NCBI RefSeq assembly: GCF_032452875.1
Contig: NC_083878.1
Location: 40,005,878-40,069,877 of the forward strand
DNA length: 64,000 nt
Origin: Bos javanicus
Lineage: Eukaryota > Chordata > Mammalia > Artiodactyla > Bovidae
Direction: 5' to 3'
Part shown: positions 43,860 through 55,990 of the stretch, one piece after another
Layout: every line of letters starts with the position of its first letter
Numbering within the stretch: the first letter of the stretch is position 1
Position numbers and translations under genes: made by a program
Notes under the pieces: model-generated
Seen by the model: the letters and a program-made list of their open reading frames with translations, nothing else
The model's database searches: none
What the model was told of the DNA's origin: nothing

Positions 43860-46385
43860 TTCTTCTATAAGATTTGGTAAAATATTTGTTCAAGTCTTTT
43901 TTCCATATTTAGTTATTTTTCCTTTACTTATTAAGTTGTAGGCATCCTTTTTATAGTCTTAATATGAATCCTTTATTAGACATTAAGAATATATTCTCTC
44001 AGTCTGTGACTTAATTTTGACTTTCTTCATGCTTTCTTTTTTGGACATGACTGAGTATGCACACACACTAGGTCTGTGAGCCAACTCCAATTACTGTCTG
44101 TGTTTAGTATGAGGAAATGATCAATGCTTATTTTTTCCACGTGATTATCTAGTTGTGCCAGCACTTTTTACCGAAAATCTCTTTTCTCAGAGTGAAATGG
44201 ATTGACCTCTTTGACAAAAGCAACTGACATTTTACATGTAGATCTAGACTTAAAATGAGTATTTTGTACCACTGACTATTTTGTTTTAACTCCAAAATCA
44301 TGTGTTGATCATTCCAGTTTTACAGTATGTTTTGAAATTTGGTAGTAAAATCTTCCACATTTGTATTTCTTCTTCAAGACCGTTTGAACAGTCAATATAC
44401 ATAGGATATGGATTTTATTTCAACATAAATTTTAGAATCTTTGTGTCAATTTCTATAGAAAATTTTGCTGTGATTTTGACTGAAAGTGAATTGAATAGTT
44501 GGGTTAATTTAGGAGAAATAGTATCTTAAATTAAGCTTTCACACTCCTTAACTAGCATGTTTCTTCATGTATCTTGGATTTCTTCAACTTCTTTTACCAA
44601 TATTTGATAGCTTTAATGTGTTTTACACTTTTGTCAATTTATTCCTACATTTCTAAGTATTTAACTGTTTTATAAATAATTAGTTTTAAATTCAGCTTTC
44701 CAAGGTATCTTTTTTTTCTTTATTTGCTATTCTATTAACATGCCATTGATGTTTGTATACTGCCTTCTTAATCCAACAACCTTGCTAAATTATTATTTTA
44801 GTTAAGTTCTTTACAGATAGTTTGTTTTGCACTTTTGATACACACAATTATATCATTCTAAAAGTAAAATATATTTCATTTTTTTCAAATTTAGATGCTG
44901 ACTTTATGTTTACCCCTTTTGTATATACTTGCAATGTTCTAGGCTTTTGACAAGAATTCATAAAGAAGTTTCCAATAAAAGCACTAAGATAACTAATGGG
45001 AAATTTTATAATATATAATAATGATTCCTATAATAAATTCTCTGGCCCTGAATTTCAACTGCAAAGGGCAGGATTGTTCTTAAGACTGTTTTTGTGCCAT
45101 AAAGAAAAAAATAAAAATATGGAATACATACAAGTCATGTGTGAGAATGTGGGGAGGATTAACAAAGGGAAAAAAAAAGGATTTTTGTCCTAGAAAACAA
45201 ATAAAAATAAATATTTTTATTATAACTTTTATCTCTATATTCCTTTTCATTTTTTCCCTTTTTTCTCCCCTTTCTTTCCCTTTCCTACCCCTTTGCACTA
45301 GGTAAGAACTGCAGAACAATGTAGTGTTTAGAGTGTACTTTCTTCCTTTCCATGTATCAGGGAGAAATTACTTACTATTTCATCATTAAATGTATTATCT
45401 GATTATATGAAGGTTTTCTATTAATGCCTTTTGTCAGTTTGAGAAAGATTTTTTTTTTATTCCTAGTTTGCTAAAATAATTTTTATCTTTAACTGGTTTA
45501 AATTTTAATTATTTTTCTTAATCTGTTGAGATGATCATGTTTCCCCCTTTAGGATGTCATTGTGGTAAATTATGATGACTGACTTGTGAATGTTAAATCT
45601 TACTCCACTTTTCAAGGATGAAACTTATTAATCATGATGATCTTTTAATATACATTATATATTTAATTTGCTAATATTTATAAATGATCTTTGGAATGTA
45701 GGATATTATTTTACTTTTTTTTTCTTTCTTTTAATGTCTTTGTCAGCTTATTCTGGTTTCACAGGGCTTCCCAGGTGGCTCAGTGGTAAAGAGTATGCCT
45801 GACAAGTCAAGAGATGCAGGAGACTCAGGTTTGTTCCCTGGGTCAGGAATACCCCTTGGAGGAAGAAATGGCAATCCATTCCAGTATTCTTGCCTGGAGA
45901 ATCCCATGGACACTGGTGGGCCAAACTCCATAGTGTCACAAGAGTCACACATGACTTGGTGATTGAGCATGAACGCACACTAATTTCATAAAATAAATAT
46001 GGCTGTGTCTTTTCCTCCTCTGGTTTCTGAAATATATTGAATAAAATTGGCATTTTTTCTTATATATTTGAAAGAATATCTTTTTGAAGTAATTTTCAAA
46101 TTCTGTTGAAGTACCTCATTGGATTGCTTGGTTAGTCATCTCTAAATTTCTTAACTTATTTGTAAAAGGTATTTTAAAATCATTTTCTAATATTTTCAGT
46201 AGCTGGTTCATCTCTGGATCTGCTCCTGTAACTATGTTATCCTTTGGGAATATTAAATGAGTGTTGTTTTCATACTGGTTTGTTGTTGTTTGTTTTCTAT
46301 CTTGACTAGTACTTTCTATCATTATGTACTGGATATTGTGTGTGGCAGTTAGTGGAGAGTATAGATTAGTCCTGATAGGGGGTAG
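43860..46385 (-). mobile_element. Old L1 LINE, antisense ORF2, interrupted
   Basis: Antisense L1 order: ataagatttggtaaaatatt, taatatgaatcctttattag, agttgtgccagcacttttta, ttaaaatgagtattttgtac, ttttgctgtgattttgactg, caacaaccttgctaaattat, then, after 45340, aatctgttgagatgatcatg and tatttaatttgctaatattt. Split by an unassigned AT-rich stretch (about 44990-45340) and by a Bov-tA at 45764-45980. The region after 46090 is too decayed to assign firmly. Confidence 0.72.
45764..45980 (+). mobile_element. Bov-tA SINE in L1
   Basis: Plus-strand full-length Bov-tA (gggcttcccaggtggctcag to catgacttggtgattgagca, then a gcacac tail). It carries a ~12-bp insertion relative to others near gacaagtcaaga. The L1 continues on both sides. 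Confidence 0.92.
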
Positions 46386-46398
46386 TTAAATTACAGGT

Positions 46399-47820
46399 CA
46401 ATAAAGCAGAAATAGATGTTTTTCTGGAACTCTCTTGCTTTTTCGATGATCCAGCTGATGTTGGCAATTTTATCTCTGGTTCCTCTGCCTTTTCTAAAAC
46501 CAGCTTGAACATCTGGAAGTTCACAGTTCACGTATTGCTGAAGCCTGGCTTGGAGAATTTTGAGCATTGCTTTATTAGCATGTGAGATGAGTAGTGGTAG
46601 TTTGAGCATTCTTTGGCATTGTCTTTCTTTGGGATTGGAACGAAAACTGACCTTTTCCAGTCCTGTAGCCACTCTTGAGAAACCTATATGCAGGTCAGGA
46701 AGCAACAGTTAGAACTGGACATGGAACAACAGACTGGTTCCAAATAGGAAAAGGAGTACATCAAGGCTGTATATTGTCACCCTGCTTATTTAACTTATAT
46801 GCAGAGTACATCATGAGAAACGCTAGGCTGAAAGAAGCACAAGCTGGAATCAAGATTGCCGGGAGAAATATCAATAACCTCAGATATGCAGATGACACCA
46901 CCCTTATGGCAGAAAGTGAAGAGGAACTAAAAAGCATCTTGAGGAAGGTGAAAGAGGAGAGTGAAAAAGTTGGCTTAAAACTCAACATTCAGAAAATGAA
47001 GATCATGGCATCCAGTCCCATCACTTCATGGGAAATAGATGGGGAAACAGTGGAAACAGTATCAGACTTTATTTTTGGAGGCTCCAAAATCACTGCAGAT
47101 GGTGACTGCAGCCTTGAAATTAAATGACGCTTACTCCTTGGAAGAAAAGTTATGACCAAACTAGATAGCATATTGAAAAGCAGAGATATTACTTGCCAAC
47201 AAAGGTCCGTCTAGTCAAGGCTGTGGTTTTTCCAGTGGTCATATGTGGATGTGAGAGTTGGACTGTGAAGAAAGCTAAGTGCTGAAGAATTGATGCTTTT
47301 GAACTGTGATGTTAGAGAAGACTCTCGAGAGTCCCTTGGACTGCAAGGAGATCCAACCAGTCCATCCTAAAGAGATCAGTCCTGGGTGTTCATTGGAAGG
47401 ACTGATGCTGAAGTTGAAACTCCAACACTTTGGCCACCTCATACTTTGGCTTTTGAACTGTGGTGTTGGAGAAGACTCTTGAGAGTCCCTTGGACTTCAA
47501 GGAGATCCAACCAGTCCATCCTAAAGGAGATCAGTCCTGGGTGTTCATTGGAAGGACTGATGCTGAAGCTGAAACTCCAATACTTTGGCAACCTAATGCA
47601 AAGAGTTGACTCATTGGAAAAGACCCCGATGCTGGAAGGGATTGAGGGCAGGAGGAGAAGGGGACGACAGAGGATGAGATGGCTGGATGGCATCACTGAC
47701 TCGATGGACATGAGTCTGAATAAACTCCAGGAATTGGTGATGGACAAGGAGGCCTGGCGTGCTGCAATTCATGGGGTAGCAAAGAGTCAGACATGACTGA
47801 GTGACTGAACTGAACTGAAC
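46399..47820 (+). mobile_element. BovB LINE with inverted 5' segment (twin-priming type), 8-bp TSD
   Basis: 46399-46671 is minus-strand BovB covering RT from the VSFRSNPKERQ-encoding block to FCFID. 46672-47820 is plus-strand, starting at LLRNLYAG and running to the 3' terminus. In the normal element the first block lies just upstream of the second, with about 85 bp between; here it is inverted. TSD ttacaggt at 46391-46398 and 47821-47828 brackets the whole. The plus segment keeps an intact RT stretch (46675-47127), including QGCILSPC and NNLRYADDTTLMAE, followed by stops and a tandem duplication. Confidence 0.95.
47296..47596. repeat. Tandem duplication (period 154 bp) within BovB
   Basis: Two copies of the block from cttttgaactgtg through the actccaa.actttggc region, starting at 47296 and 47450. 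By eye they differ at about nine positions in 146, including a one-base deletion in copy 1, and the join has a short actttgg repeat. Copy 2 looks closer to the other BovB copies in the window. Confidence 0.92.
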
Positions 47821-47828
47821 TTACAGGT

Positions 47829-48474
47829 GGATTATTTTATCGCATGCTGATTTGTTTTCTTGCTTTACAAATAGTGGATTTATTTCAAATTTGCCCTTAG
47901 TTGTTGGGCAAAGAACTTGTTAACATGAGTATGAAGTAGTTTTTGAGTGTGATCTTTACAGTTTGGTGATCTCAGCTAAATACATCGTTTGATTATTAAG
48001 GTTTCTGGATTCATTTAGGTCAGAACTCCACTGTTTCCTTAGCATTCCATAATCTATGTATGATCAGAAATCTCACATGGCTGCCAGCCCTTTATCAGCA
48101 GTTCCATCCAATTGTGTTTGCAGCCCCCAAACACAAAACTGTCTTACTCTGCCCAGTGCAAATCCCCTTTCTGCTCTCAAGTATTACACATGGGACATCT
48201 CCATTGGCAGAAAGGGTAAATAAGTTACGTGAGGTTTTTTGTTTCTCCTTTTCCTCAAAGATCTCAACCTTACACTGACTGATACCAAGGCCTAAAACTA
48301 TTTGTTTTCCATCTAGTAAGAAGTAGTCTAATGTCAGTTTCTCTGACAAGACTGGAACAAGAAGTCCTCCATTTTTCATATGCAACCAAAATGATCTGCC
48401 CAGTCTAATCATATGCAAATTTAATTGTGTCATATGCATCCTAAAAATTAGTAAGTGGCTGCTTATTATCTTTG
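47829..48474. other. Unique sequence
   Basis: No gene or repeat; frames of 72 and 114 codons at 48060-48439 overlap on opposite strands with no domain. Confidence 0.5.
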
Positions 48475-48975
48475 TAATGAAGTCTATATCCTAAAGTGCC
48501 TTTAAAGCTCCTAAAGAATATGATCTCTGCCTAACTGCCTACCCTAATTCCCACCATTCCCTATCTCACAAATGTCTTTGCTCTAACTGTGCTAAAAAGC
48601 ATTCCTTTCTCATTTATAGACCCTTACACATACTAGTCCCTCTTCTTGGAAAATTAATTTTTCTTCTTTTTCTAGAGAGCTCTCATTCATCATTGAAGAT
48701 ACCACCTTTAGCTGGAACTCCTTTCCTCACCTCTGAAACAGGGTAGAACCGTGAGCTACAGTGCTATCTAAATTCCTTATAATTCCGCCACCATAGCATA
48801 TATCCCATAGTTCAGATATATTCCTTTAATCATCTGTCATCACCACTCTATTGTAGCCTGATGAATGCATTGCCACAACTTTTTAATTTATACCTGTACT
48901 CCTAAACCTTATCACACTATCTAACACAGTGTGCATTTAACAGGTACATCTTAAATAAGTGATTAGTCAATTTGT
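48475..48975 (+). mobile_element. L2 LINE, 3' part
   Basis: Word order of the L2 3' region: agtgcctttaaagctcctaa, ctgcctaactgcctacccta, a tcccaccattccctatctca block, then a 'tcttcttgg' cysteine/leucine-type block, accacctttagctggaactc, cataccccata-type segment, and tatctaacacagtgtgcatt. Ancient, with no coding capacity. Confidence 0.78.
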
Positions 48976-50684
48976 TTGTTTCTATGTGCTTTTCAGAGCA
49001 GATGTTTTTCCTATTTATCTTTGGTGAAAATAAAAGCTAATTTAAAAAATCATAAATATTTATTGTTCTAAGTGTGTTCTAGGTGATACAAAGGTCTTCA
49101 ATGAAGTTTATAGATGAAGGCTTATTACTTTATGAGAATAATGTCTAAAAGGGCAAGCAATTTACAGAGCATTTTGAAAGACAAAAATCCCAAAGAGTTG
49201 TTATAGATAATATTGTTCTCTGCTAATGTTCAGAGTTCTAATATAAATTTTTGGCATAACTAATTTTCATAGTTTGAAAATCTTCTGACATTTTTCTTTA
49301 GTTCGCTTTGAAAGATTTCCTTTCAGAGCTGTGAAATCCTTATTCACACACAACAGTTATTTTTAGGAACAAGACCATCAGAATCACAAGGTTTCTTCAT
49401 TCCTTTCCCACCACTGGTATAGAATTCTCAAACCACTTTAAAAGCTTAATAGAAGATTGACTCCTTTTCCCTTCCTCTAAATTCCCCAAGAGAGTCTAAA
49501 ATGCATTTTCCAGGTTTGATACCCAAATAAAAAAATAGTACCCAGAGTTGAAATCCTAGAATTTCACCTCCAATCTCTGGAATTGGGCTCTATTTTGAAA
49601 ACTAGGAATGTGAAGTTTCTGATAATATGTGAAGACTTTGGGCAAAACAAGGTCTCATATAAGAATGTACCATTTTGATTTCTTGGAAAAAAACCTGATA
49701 CCAGGCTAAGGCATGTCACTCATGACAGAATGGAGCAGGTTTCAGAGCACATGCCTTGAGTTTGATGATTTAAAGGGGAACAGAGCTCGTGCCCCTCAGC
49801 TTTACAAAGTCTGCCACCAATGGCTTCTAGAGGGTGGATGTACCTGCCTTCCTTTACTTAGGAAATTGAGAAGTGCTCAAGAGTAATTTTTTTGCTCCAA
49901 GTGAGAAAAATTAGAGTCTTTCCTGTTCTAGACAAGTGACTATCTCCTCCCAAAAGAACACAGATGGCACAGAATTGTGTTAAAGATACAAACTTATATA
50001 TTGCCTTCTTTGAAGCTAAAAAATAAAACAACACTAAAACTCTATAGATTCTCTTAGCTCCAGGCAATACATAATGCTAGGGAAGGGTTGGGGGATGGGA
50101 GGTAAAAAATGTTCTGATACATGTTTGTACTAGGATAGGGTTGGAAGTAGGCTTTGTTCTGATAGTCACATGTCCTCAGAAATCTGGATCCTTTCTGGCC
50201 AGAAAAGTAACTGCGGTTCTGTCAGAGGGCACAGCAATTGCATAAAGAGAGCCCAGAGTGCATGATCCAGCGACTCACGACTGGGCCAGCTTGTAACAAA
50301 GATAAATATCAGTAGAGAAGAGTCCAGATTCCCAACTGTGTGGACACTTTGGCCTACCCACACACATCACACACTAACAGACATTTGGGTGCTAGGCTCA
50401 TTAGTCCAGTATCATAGTCCACAGTGGTTCTAGCAGAGGTGGGAGACTGGACACACATGTTTGGCCCGTGTGCTTCCTAAATCCCATGAAACAACCAAAA
50501 GCGTGTGAAATCAGCCCCAAAAGACAAACAAAAAGCCTGAAAAGGAGGTGAAAGCTACGTAATATTGTAACTAGGAAAGTAGTTCCTGACTGAATGGACC
50601 AAATAGAAGATGAAAACAGGGAGCATAAAGAGCTAAGCAAAATGCAAGCCAGTTTACACTAGAGAGGACCAAAGTTTAGAATTT
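48976..50684. other. Unique sequence
   Basis: 1.7 kb without a recognised gene, exon or repeat. Confidence 0.5.
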
Positions 50685-50855
50685 GGAGACAACAAGGGGT
50701 TCTGAAAGTAAGGGTTTGGTTGAGGATGAAAGTTCCACAGGGGATAGGGGATTTTGTCTGTTTCACAATCACTTCCACACTACAGAAAACAATGCTTGGC
50801 ATGTAGTAGGCATTTGGTAAGTATTTATTGAAGAAATTAATGACTGAATTCAAGC
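50685..50855 (+). mobile_element. L2/MIR-type 3' end
   Basis: aatgcttggcatgtagtagg, then catttggtaagtatttattg and aagaaattaatgactgaatt match the terminal 'gcctggcacatagtaggtgctcaataaa' order of L2, ending with its short tail repeats. Confidence 0.75.
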
Positions 50856-51780
50856 CTACATAAGAGACAACTAGGCCTCTACAACCTGATAGGTGAGCAG
50901 GTTTAATGACTGAGGAGGTAGAACAGAGGAAGTCTGGGTTTGGAGACACCAGACACAGCAGTGGGTGAGAGTAAAGACTGCATAAGAATCTATACACTGA
51001 ACACTGGGACCCCCGGTCCTTATCTGCTTGGTTCCAGAATCCTCAAGCCAGCTTTATATTCACTGGGAAGAATATTAAATAATTCTTCTTTGGGAAAATC
51101 AATCCTAGCAGGAGAGACCTTGAGGTACTGACAAGAATCCCTAAATAAACATCTCTCTGCAATAAAAAGTTCCACCAAACACCTCTTTTTTCCTCTCTTT
51201 CTCTGTCTCTCTGTCCATCATCCTCTCTCTCCCTATTTCTCTCCCTCTTGCACACATGCTATTAGATAGCCCAATGGATCACCAAACATTTGAGGAAAGT
51301 CCCTAAGAGAACTGACAAAGATTAAAATCAACAGATAGAGAAAAAAATTACACTTGCAAAATACAGACAGTCTGGGAAGGCTAAATAGAATCAAGGGAAA
51401 AAAGCTATATTATATTCAGATAGATAAATGAAATTACTGCTTCTCCGAAAGAAGAGACAGTTATATAAAAAAAAAAAAAAAAAGTGGAACATTTAGAAAA
51501 CAAGAATGCTCTTAAAAAAAAAAAAGATAAATATGACAAAGGAAAGGGAAAATTCAGAAGTTCTGGAAAATAAAACGGAACAAATGCCCAAAGACTCAAA
51601 TAAAAGAGAAATAGAAACTTCAAGAGAAGATAATTCAAAAGGTGACTGAGAAAGTCTAGTTTATAAATAAAAGAAGTTCTAAAAGAGAGAAAAAAGAACA
51701 GGACAAAATTTATAGAATAAAATTGTTGAAGAAATAATTCAGAAAGCAATCCACAATGTTTTCTTTTTTTGCAAAATGAA
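50856..51780. other. Unassigned, A-rich in its second half
   Basis: 51255-51780 is strongly A-rich (A17 at about 51468-51484, A12 near 51514-51525), with words typical of old retroelement coding strands (gtctagtttataaataaaag, gttctaaaagagagaaaaaa), but I cannot assign a family. The long antisense frame (131 codons, phenylalanine-rich) is the complement of these A-runs. Confidence 0.4.
51155..51250. repeat. CT-rich low-complexity tract
   Basis: Interrupted pyrimidine repeats (ctctttctctgtctctctgt, atcctctctctccctatttc). Its complement gives a spurious Arg/Glu-rich frame. Confidence 0.9.
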
Positions 51781-53260
51781 TGAAGTACAAACCACACCAA
51801 GACCTACACATGAAATTTCAGAACCCTGGGCACAAAGAAATTATCCTACACACTTCAAGGGAAAACCATACACGAAAATAAACTCAAAATGGATTAAAGA
51901 CTTGGTAAGACCGGATGCTATAAAACTCTTAGAGGACACACAAGCAGAACACTCTCTGACATAAATCACAGAAAGATCTTTTTTAATCTACCTCCTGCAG
52001 TAATGAAAATAAAACAAAAATAAACAAATGGAACGTAATGACACTTAAAAGCTTTTGCACAGCAAAAGAAATCATAAACAAAATGAAAAGACAACCCTTA
52101 GAATGGGAGAAAATATTTGCAAATGTAGCATCTGACAAGGGATTAATCTCCAAAATATATAATACAGAGTTCATACAGCTCAATGTCAAAAACAAAAGAA
52201 AATAACTACCACAAAACTGGTGGAAGATTTAAACAGACGTTACTCGAAGGAAGACACACAGAAGGCCAAGGGGCATATGAAAAGATGCTCACCATCACTT
52301 ATTATTAGAGTGATGCAAATTAAAGCTACAATAAGGTATCACCTCACATGAGTCAGAACAGTCATCATCAAAACATCTGCAAAGAAATGCTGGAGAGGGT
52401 GTAGAGAAAAGGGAATCCTCCTACACGGTGGGAATGGAAATTAATACAGACACTATAGAGAAGAGTATGGAAGTTCCTTAAAAAAAAACAAAAACAGAGT
52501 TACCAAATGATCCAACAATCCCACTCCAGGGCATATTGTTTAGTCACTCAGTTGTGTTCGACTCTTTGTGACCCCATGGACTGTAGCTTGCCAGGCTCCT
52601 CTGTCCATGGGATTTCCCAGACAAAAATACTGGAGTGGGTTGCCATTTCCTTCTCTAAGGGATCTTCCAACCTAGAGATCAAACCCGTGTCTCCTGCATT
52701 GACAGGTGGATTCTTTACCACTGACCACCAGGGAAGCCCACTCCTGGGCATACATCTGGAGAAAACCATAATTTAAAAATATGCATGCATCACAACATTC
52801 ACAACAGCCAGGACATGGAAGCAAACTAAATGTCTACTGACAGGAATGGATAAAGAAGTTGTGGTATATATATGCAATGGACTAGTACTCAGCCATAAAA
52901 AAAAATGAAATAATGCCATTTGCAGCAACCTACATGAACCTAGAGAACGTCATACTGAAAGAAGTCAGAGAGAGACAAATATCATATGACATCACTTATA
53001 TGTGGAATCTAAAAAAAGGGTACAAAGGAACTTATCTACAAAACCGAAACAGACTCACAGATGTAGAACACAAATTTATGACTACCAGAGGGGAAGGAGC
53101 AGAGGGATAAATAAGGAGACTGGGATTGACATCTACACACTACTGTATACAAACAGATAACTAATGAGAACCTGCTGTGTAGCACAGGGAACTCAATGCT
53201 CTGTAATGGCCTATATGGGACAAAATCTAAAAAAGAGAAAGTCACATGTAATCGACAAAA
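51781..53260 (+). mobile_element. L1 LINE, ORF2 end and 3' UTR, interrupted by a SINE
   Basis: L1 blocks in order: aaactcaaaatggattaaag, agcttttgcacagcaaaaga, gggagaaaatatttgcaaat, ggggcatatgaaaagatgct, gtatcacctcacatgagtca, then after the SINE acatggaagcaaactaaatg, tatgtggaatctaaaaaaag, gaacctgctgtgtagcacag and aacctataatgg-type 3' UTR text. Many stops. Host of the Bov-tA at 52536-52736. Confidence 0.9.
52536..52736 (-). mobile_element. Bov-tA SINE nested in L1, with 16-bp TSD
   Basis: Minus-strand full-length Bov-tA. Flanks cccactccagggcata (52520-52535) and cccactcctgggcata (52737-52752) match at 15 of 16, and L1 text runs on across the insert. Confidence 0.95.
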
Positions 53261-54962
53261 TATCAGGAGTTAGAATTGTGTCAGAATTCTCCAAACAAAA
53301 TAGAAAACAAAAACAAAAAAAAAAAAACATTTACACTGGAAACTATAAAGCAAGAGGATAATGCTTTTAAAATTTTTGTGGAAAATTGATTTTCTTCCCA
53401 GAAGTTCTTTTTCAGCAAGGTTATCACATCTCAAACAAGCAAAAACAACCAGGCACCTTTTCTTTAGAAGGTTCTAAACAGTCAGATGAAGGCATAAACT
53501 AAGATAGTTTACAGAATTCAGGGAGAGAACACTGGAAAGAGTAAAGAAAATATCTAGGGTAGCTTAGCTGCAGGCCCAGGGGCCACTAATCCACATTTGA
53601 GTGGGACAAAATGAGTTGTTCAAAAAGAAATGTATTAATAACTAACAGATAACCTCCTGTGTTTGAATATGCAGATAACATATTTTTTCAGAGTCTAGGG
53701 ATATTGAAGAGTTCAGAGATGATTTACTGATAGGTACATAGAGGCCTGTGTTAAGTTTAAAAAGAGACATTTATTAAGTCCAGGAAAAATAACATTTGTA
53801 CAAGAAATAAAACAGTACAATGAACAAGCACTCCTGAAGCATAAACATGCCTCATCTGCAAATAAAATTTATACAATCATAACAGTTTACACACTGAGTA
53901 TTGATCGCATTCTGAGCCAAATACGAGATGACTCTACTGGTTGGGTGGGTGAGGGATTGCATGCCTGTGTGTTTGGGAGGACTGTTTAAAGAAGCTAAAT
54001 CCTCAATCTGCACAGTATAAAATAAACAGGCATTATATGCAGTTAACTAAATAAGAAATTTGCTCATAAGTATGCTATGTGGAAATAAGACACATTATAC
54101 AAGAATATCTTTGATCAAAATAAAACTGAATTGAAAGAATCCACCCATATTTAGGACATGAATTCTAAAGAGCTAAACATATTGAACATAGCTCTGTTCC
54201 TTAAATTCAAATTATTTTATTGCCATCTAGTTAAACCAGCCAACTTTCTAGCTAGGGTTGAAATGATTTGATAACACTTGGGGATGTCCCAGAGGCTCCT
54301 GACCAAGACATGGCACAGACACCAAACACTTGCTGAATATGCATGAAAAAAATTTAGAAAAGTAAACAGGAACTCATAAACCTGATTCATTTCTGGGCGA
54401 GAGACTGCAATTCTGGGACTCAGGGAGAGTTATGTTTCATTATATACTTTTTGCAGTTTGGATCTTTTGTTTACTATGTGCATATATTAGCTCTTTAATT
54501 TAAACAAGGCTTTAATTTTTTTAAGTGTAGAAAGCATAAGATAAAAATTAATGCACTCCAAATATATAACTACTTTCATTTCTTTTTCCCACCTATGATT
54601 ATCTATTTGATACATATTTTGCTACAGCTACAAATCTATTAAAGATTACTTTTGAAGGCTATGTTTGTGGCCAATGCACAAAACACATTTGAAAAAAAAA
54701 AATCTTAAATTCATCAAACTGGGTGCATTTCCTTTCTCCCACTTCTAAACACCCTGAAGACATATTTGCATATTTGCTTATAATAGTGTAACCTATTATT
54801 TTACTCATTATTCCAAAATACACGTTTCTGCATATTTTCCCTGTTACATCAGGTCTAGAAATGTTCATTAAACGGTTTTGCAGTGTCTCCTTTAACCATT
54901 CCCCTAAATCTGATTGACTTAAAAACCAATCTGCTCAATTTCAGGAGTGCAGTTTGCCTTCT
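53261..54962. other. Unique AT-rich sequence
   Basis: 1.7 kb without gene or assigned repeat. An A13 run lies near 53317-53329. 53760-54500 has several tttattaag/aataaa words on both strands but no element ends. Confidence 0.5.
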
Positions 54963-54977
54963 CTTTTCTGTCAGTTT

Positions 54978-55162
54978 CCGGGTTTCCCTGGTGGCTCAGA
55001 TGGTAGAGAATTAGGTGTAATCCCTGGGTTGCGAGGATGCCCTGGGGAAGGAAAAAGCTACCCACACCAGTATTCTGCCCTGGAGAATTCCATGGACTGT
55101 ATAGTCCATGAGGTCCCAAAAAGTCGGACAGGACTGAGCGAATTCACTTTACTTTTACTTTA
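54978..55162 (+). mobile_element. Bov-tA SINE with perfect 15-bp TSD
   Basis: Plus-strand Bov-tA (ccgggtttccctggtggctc to gactgagcgaattcactt, then a tactttactttta tail), with an internal deletion of about 25 bp in the head (gagaattaggtgtaatccct). TSD cttttctgtcagttt at 54963-54977 and 55163-55177, identical, indicates a fairly recent insertion. It landed immediately beside the CTCF-type motif. Confidence 0.95.
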
Positions 55163-55178
55163 CTTTTCTGTCAGTTTA

Positions 55179-55192
55179 CCAGCAGGTGGCGC
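55179..55192 (+). promoter_or_regulatory. CTCF-type motif, plus strand
   Basis: ccagcaggtggcgc fits the CTCF core CCASYAGRKGGCRS at all 14 positions, and the following tgg extends the usual context. It is in unique sequence one base beyond the SINE's right-hand target-site duplication. Opposite orientation to the motif at 1029-1042; the two diverge. Binding is inferred from sequence only. Confidence 0.7.
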
Positions 55193-55454
55193 TGGATAGC
55201 AGCTGTAAATAATCTGGTTTAGAACACTGCTGGGAGATCACTTTCTGTCGAGAAACGGTACTGAGCCCGACCAGGGAAGTAATTTCAACTGTTTTCTCAG
55301 TGGTGAACATGAGTTTTCCACTATTCCAAGCATATTCTCCTGTACGCTTCCTCATGTGTCAATTCTAAACAGATTTTCACAATGACTGCCTGGAATTAGG
55401 ATTACTGTATGTGGTCCTGACAGGGAGAAGGGCCCACTCAGCAAGGACCCCACT

Positions 55455-55724
55455 CTTGATAAAGCAACTGCCTCCCACTCCAGTCTCTTGCCTGGAAAAT
55501 CGCATGGACGGAGGAGCCTGGTAGGCTGCAGTCCATGGGGTCGCTGAGAGTCAGACATGACTGAGCGACTTCACTTTCACTTTTCACTTTCATGCACTGG
55601 AGAAGGAAATGGCAACCCACTCCAGTGTTCTTGCCTGGAGAATCCCGGGGACGGGGGAGCCTGGTGGGCTGCCGTCCATGGGGTCACACAGAGTCGGACA
55701 CGACTGAAGCGACTTAGCAGCAGC
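55455..55724 (+). mobile_element. Bov-A2 SINE dimer
   Basis: Two Bov-A monomers in tandem without a tRNA head. Monomer 1 is about 55461-55591 (ccactccagtctcttgcctg to gcgacttcactttcactttt). Monomer 2 is about 55592-55724 (atgcactggagaaggaaatg to cgacttagcagcagc, ending in an AGC-type tail). The linker cacttttcactttcatgcac is characteristic of Bov-A2. Confidence 0.93.
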
Positions 55725-55852
55725 GGGCTTCACCACAGTGCTCTCCTGCGCTCCATCGCATAACCTCTCAACCGTCAGACGCCCACTCCGCTCTGTGACA
55801 AGTCCTGATCTGAGTTCTTCCCAGAAACTATCCCCAAACATTTCTCACCACA

Positions 55853-55990
55853 GCGTTATCAGGTCTATATTATTATCCACCTGTACAGATGAGAAAACTG
55901 AGGCCTGGGGCGGGTAAGTGACGTGTTTAAACGTCTACAACTAACCGACTGTAAAAGAAGTCCAGAACTTGCAGCCAGAGACATGGGTTT
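55853..55990 (-). mobile_element. MIR SINE
   Basis: Antisense MIR core: attattatccacctgtacag, atgagaaaactgaggcctgg, taagtgacgtgtttaaacg, then a cagccagag block. Clear match to the MIR central region. Confidence 0.82.

Noticed and set aside
51405..51800. 131-codon phenylalanine/leucine-rich antisense frame as a membrane protein
   Set aside because: It is the complement of A-rich sequence with A17 and A12 runs and part of an L1.
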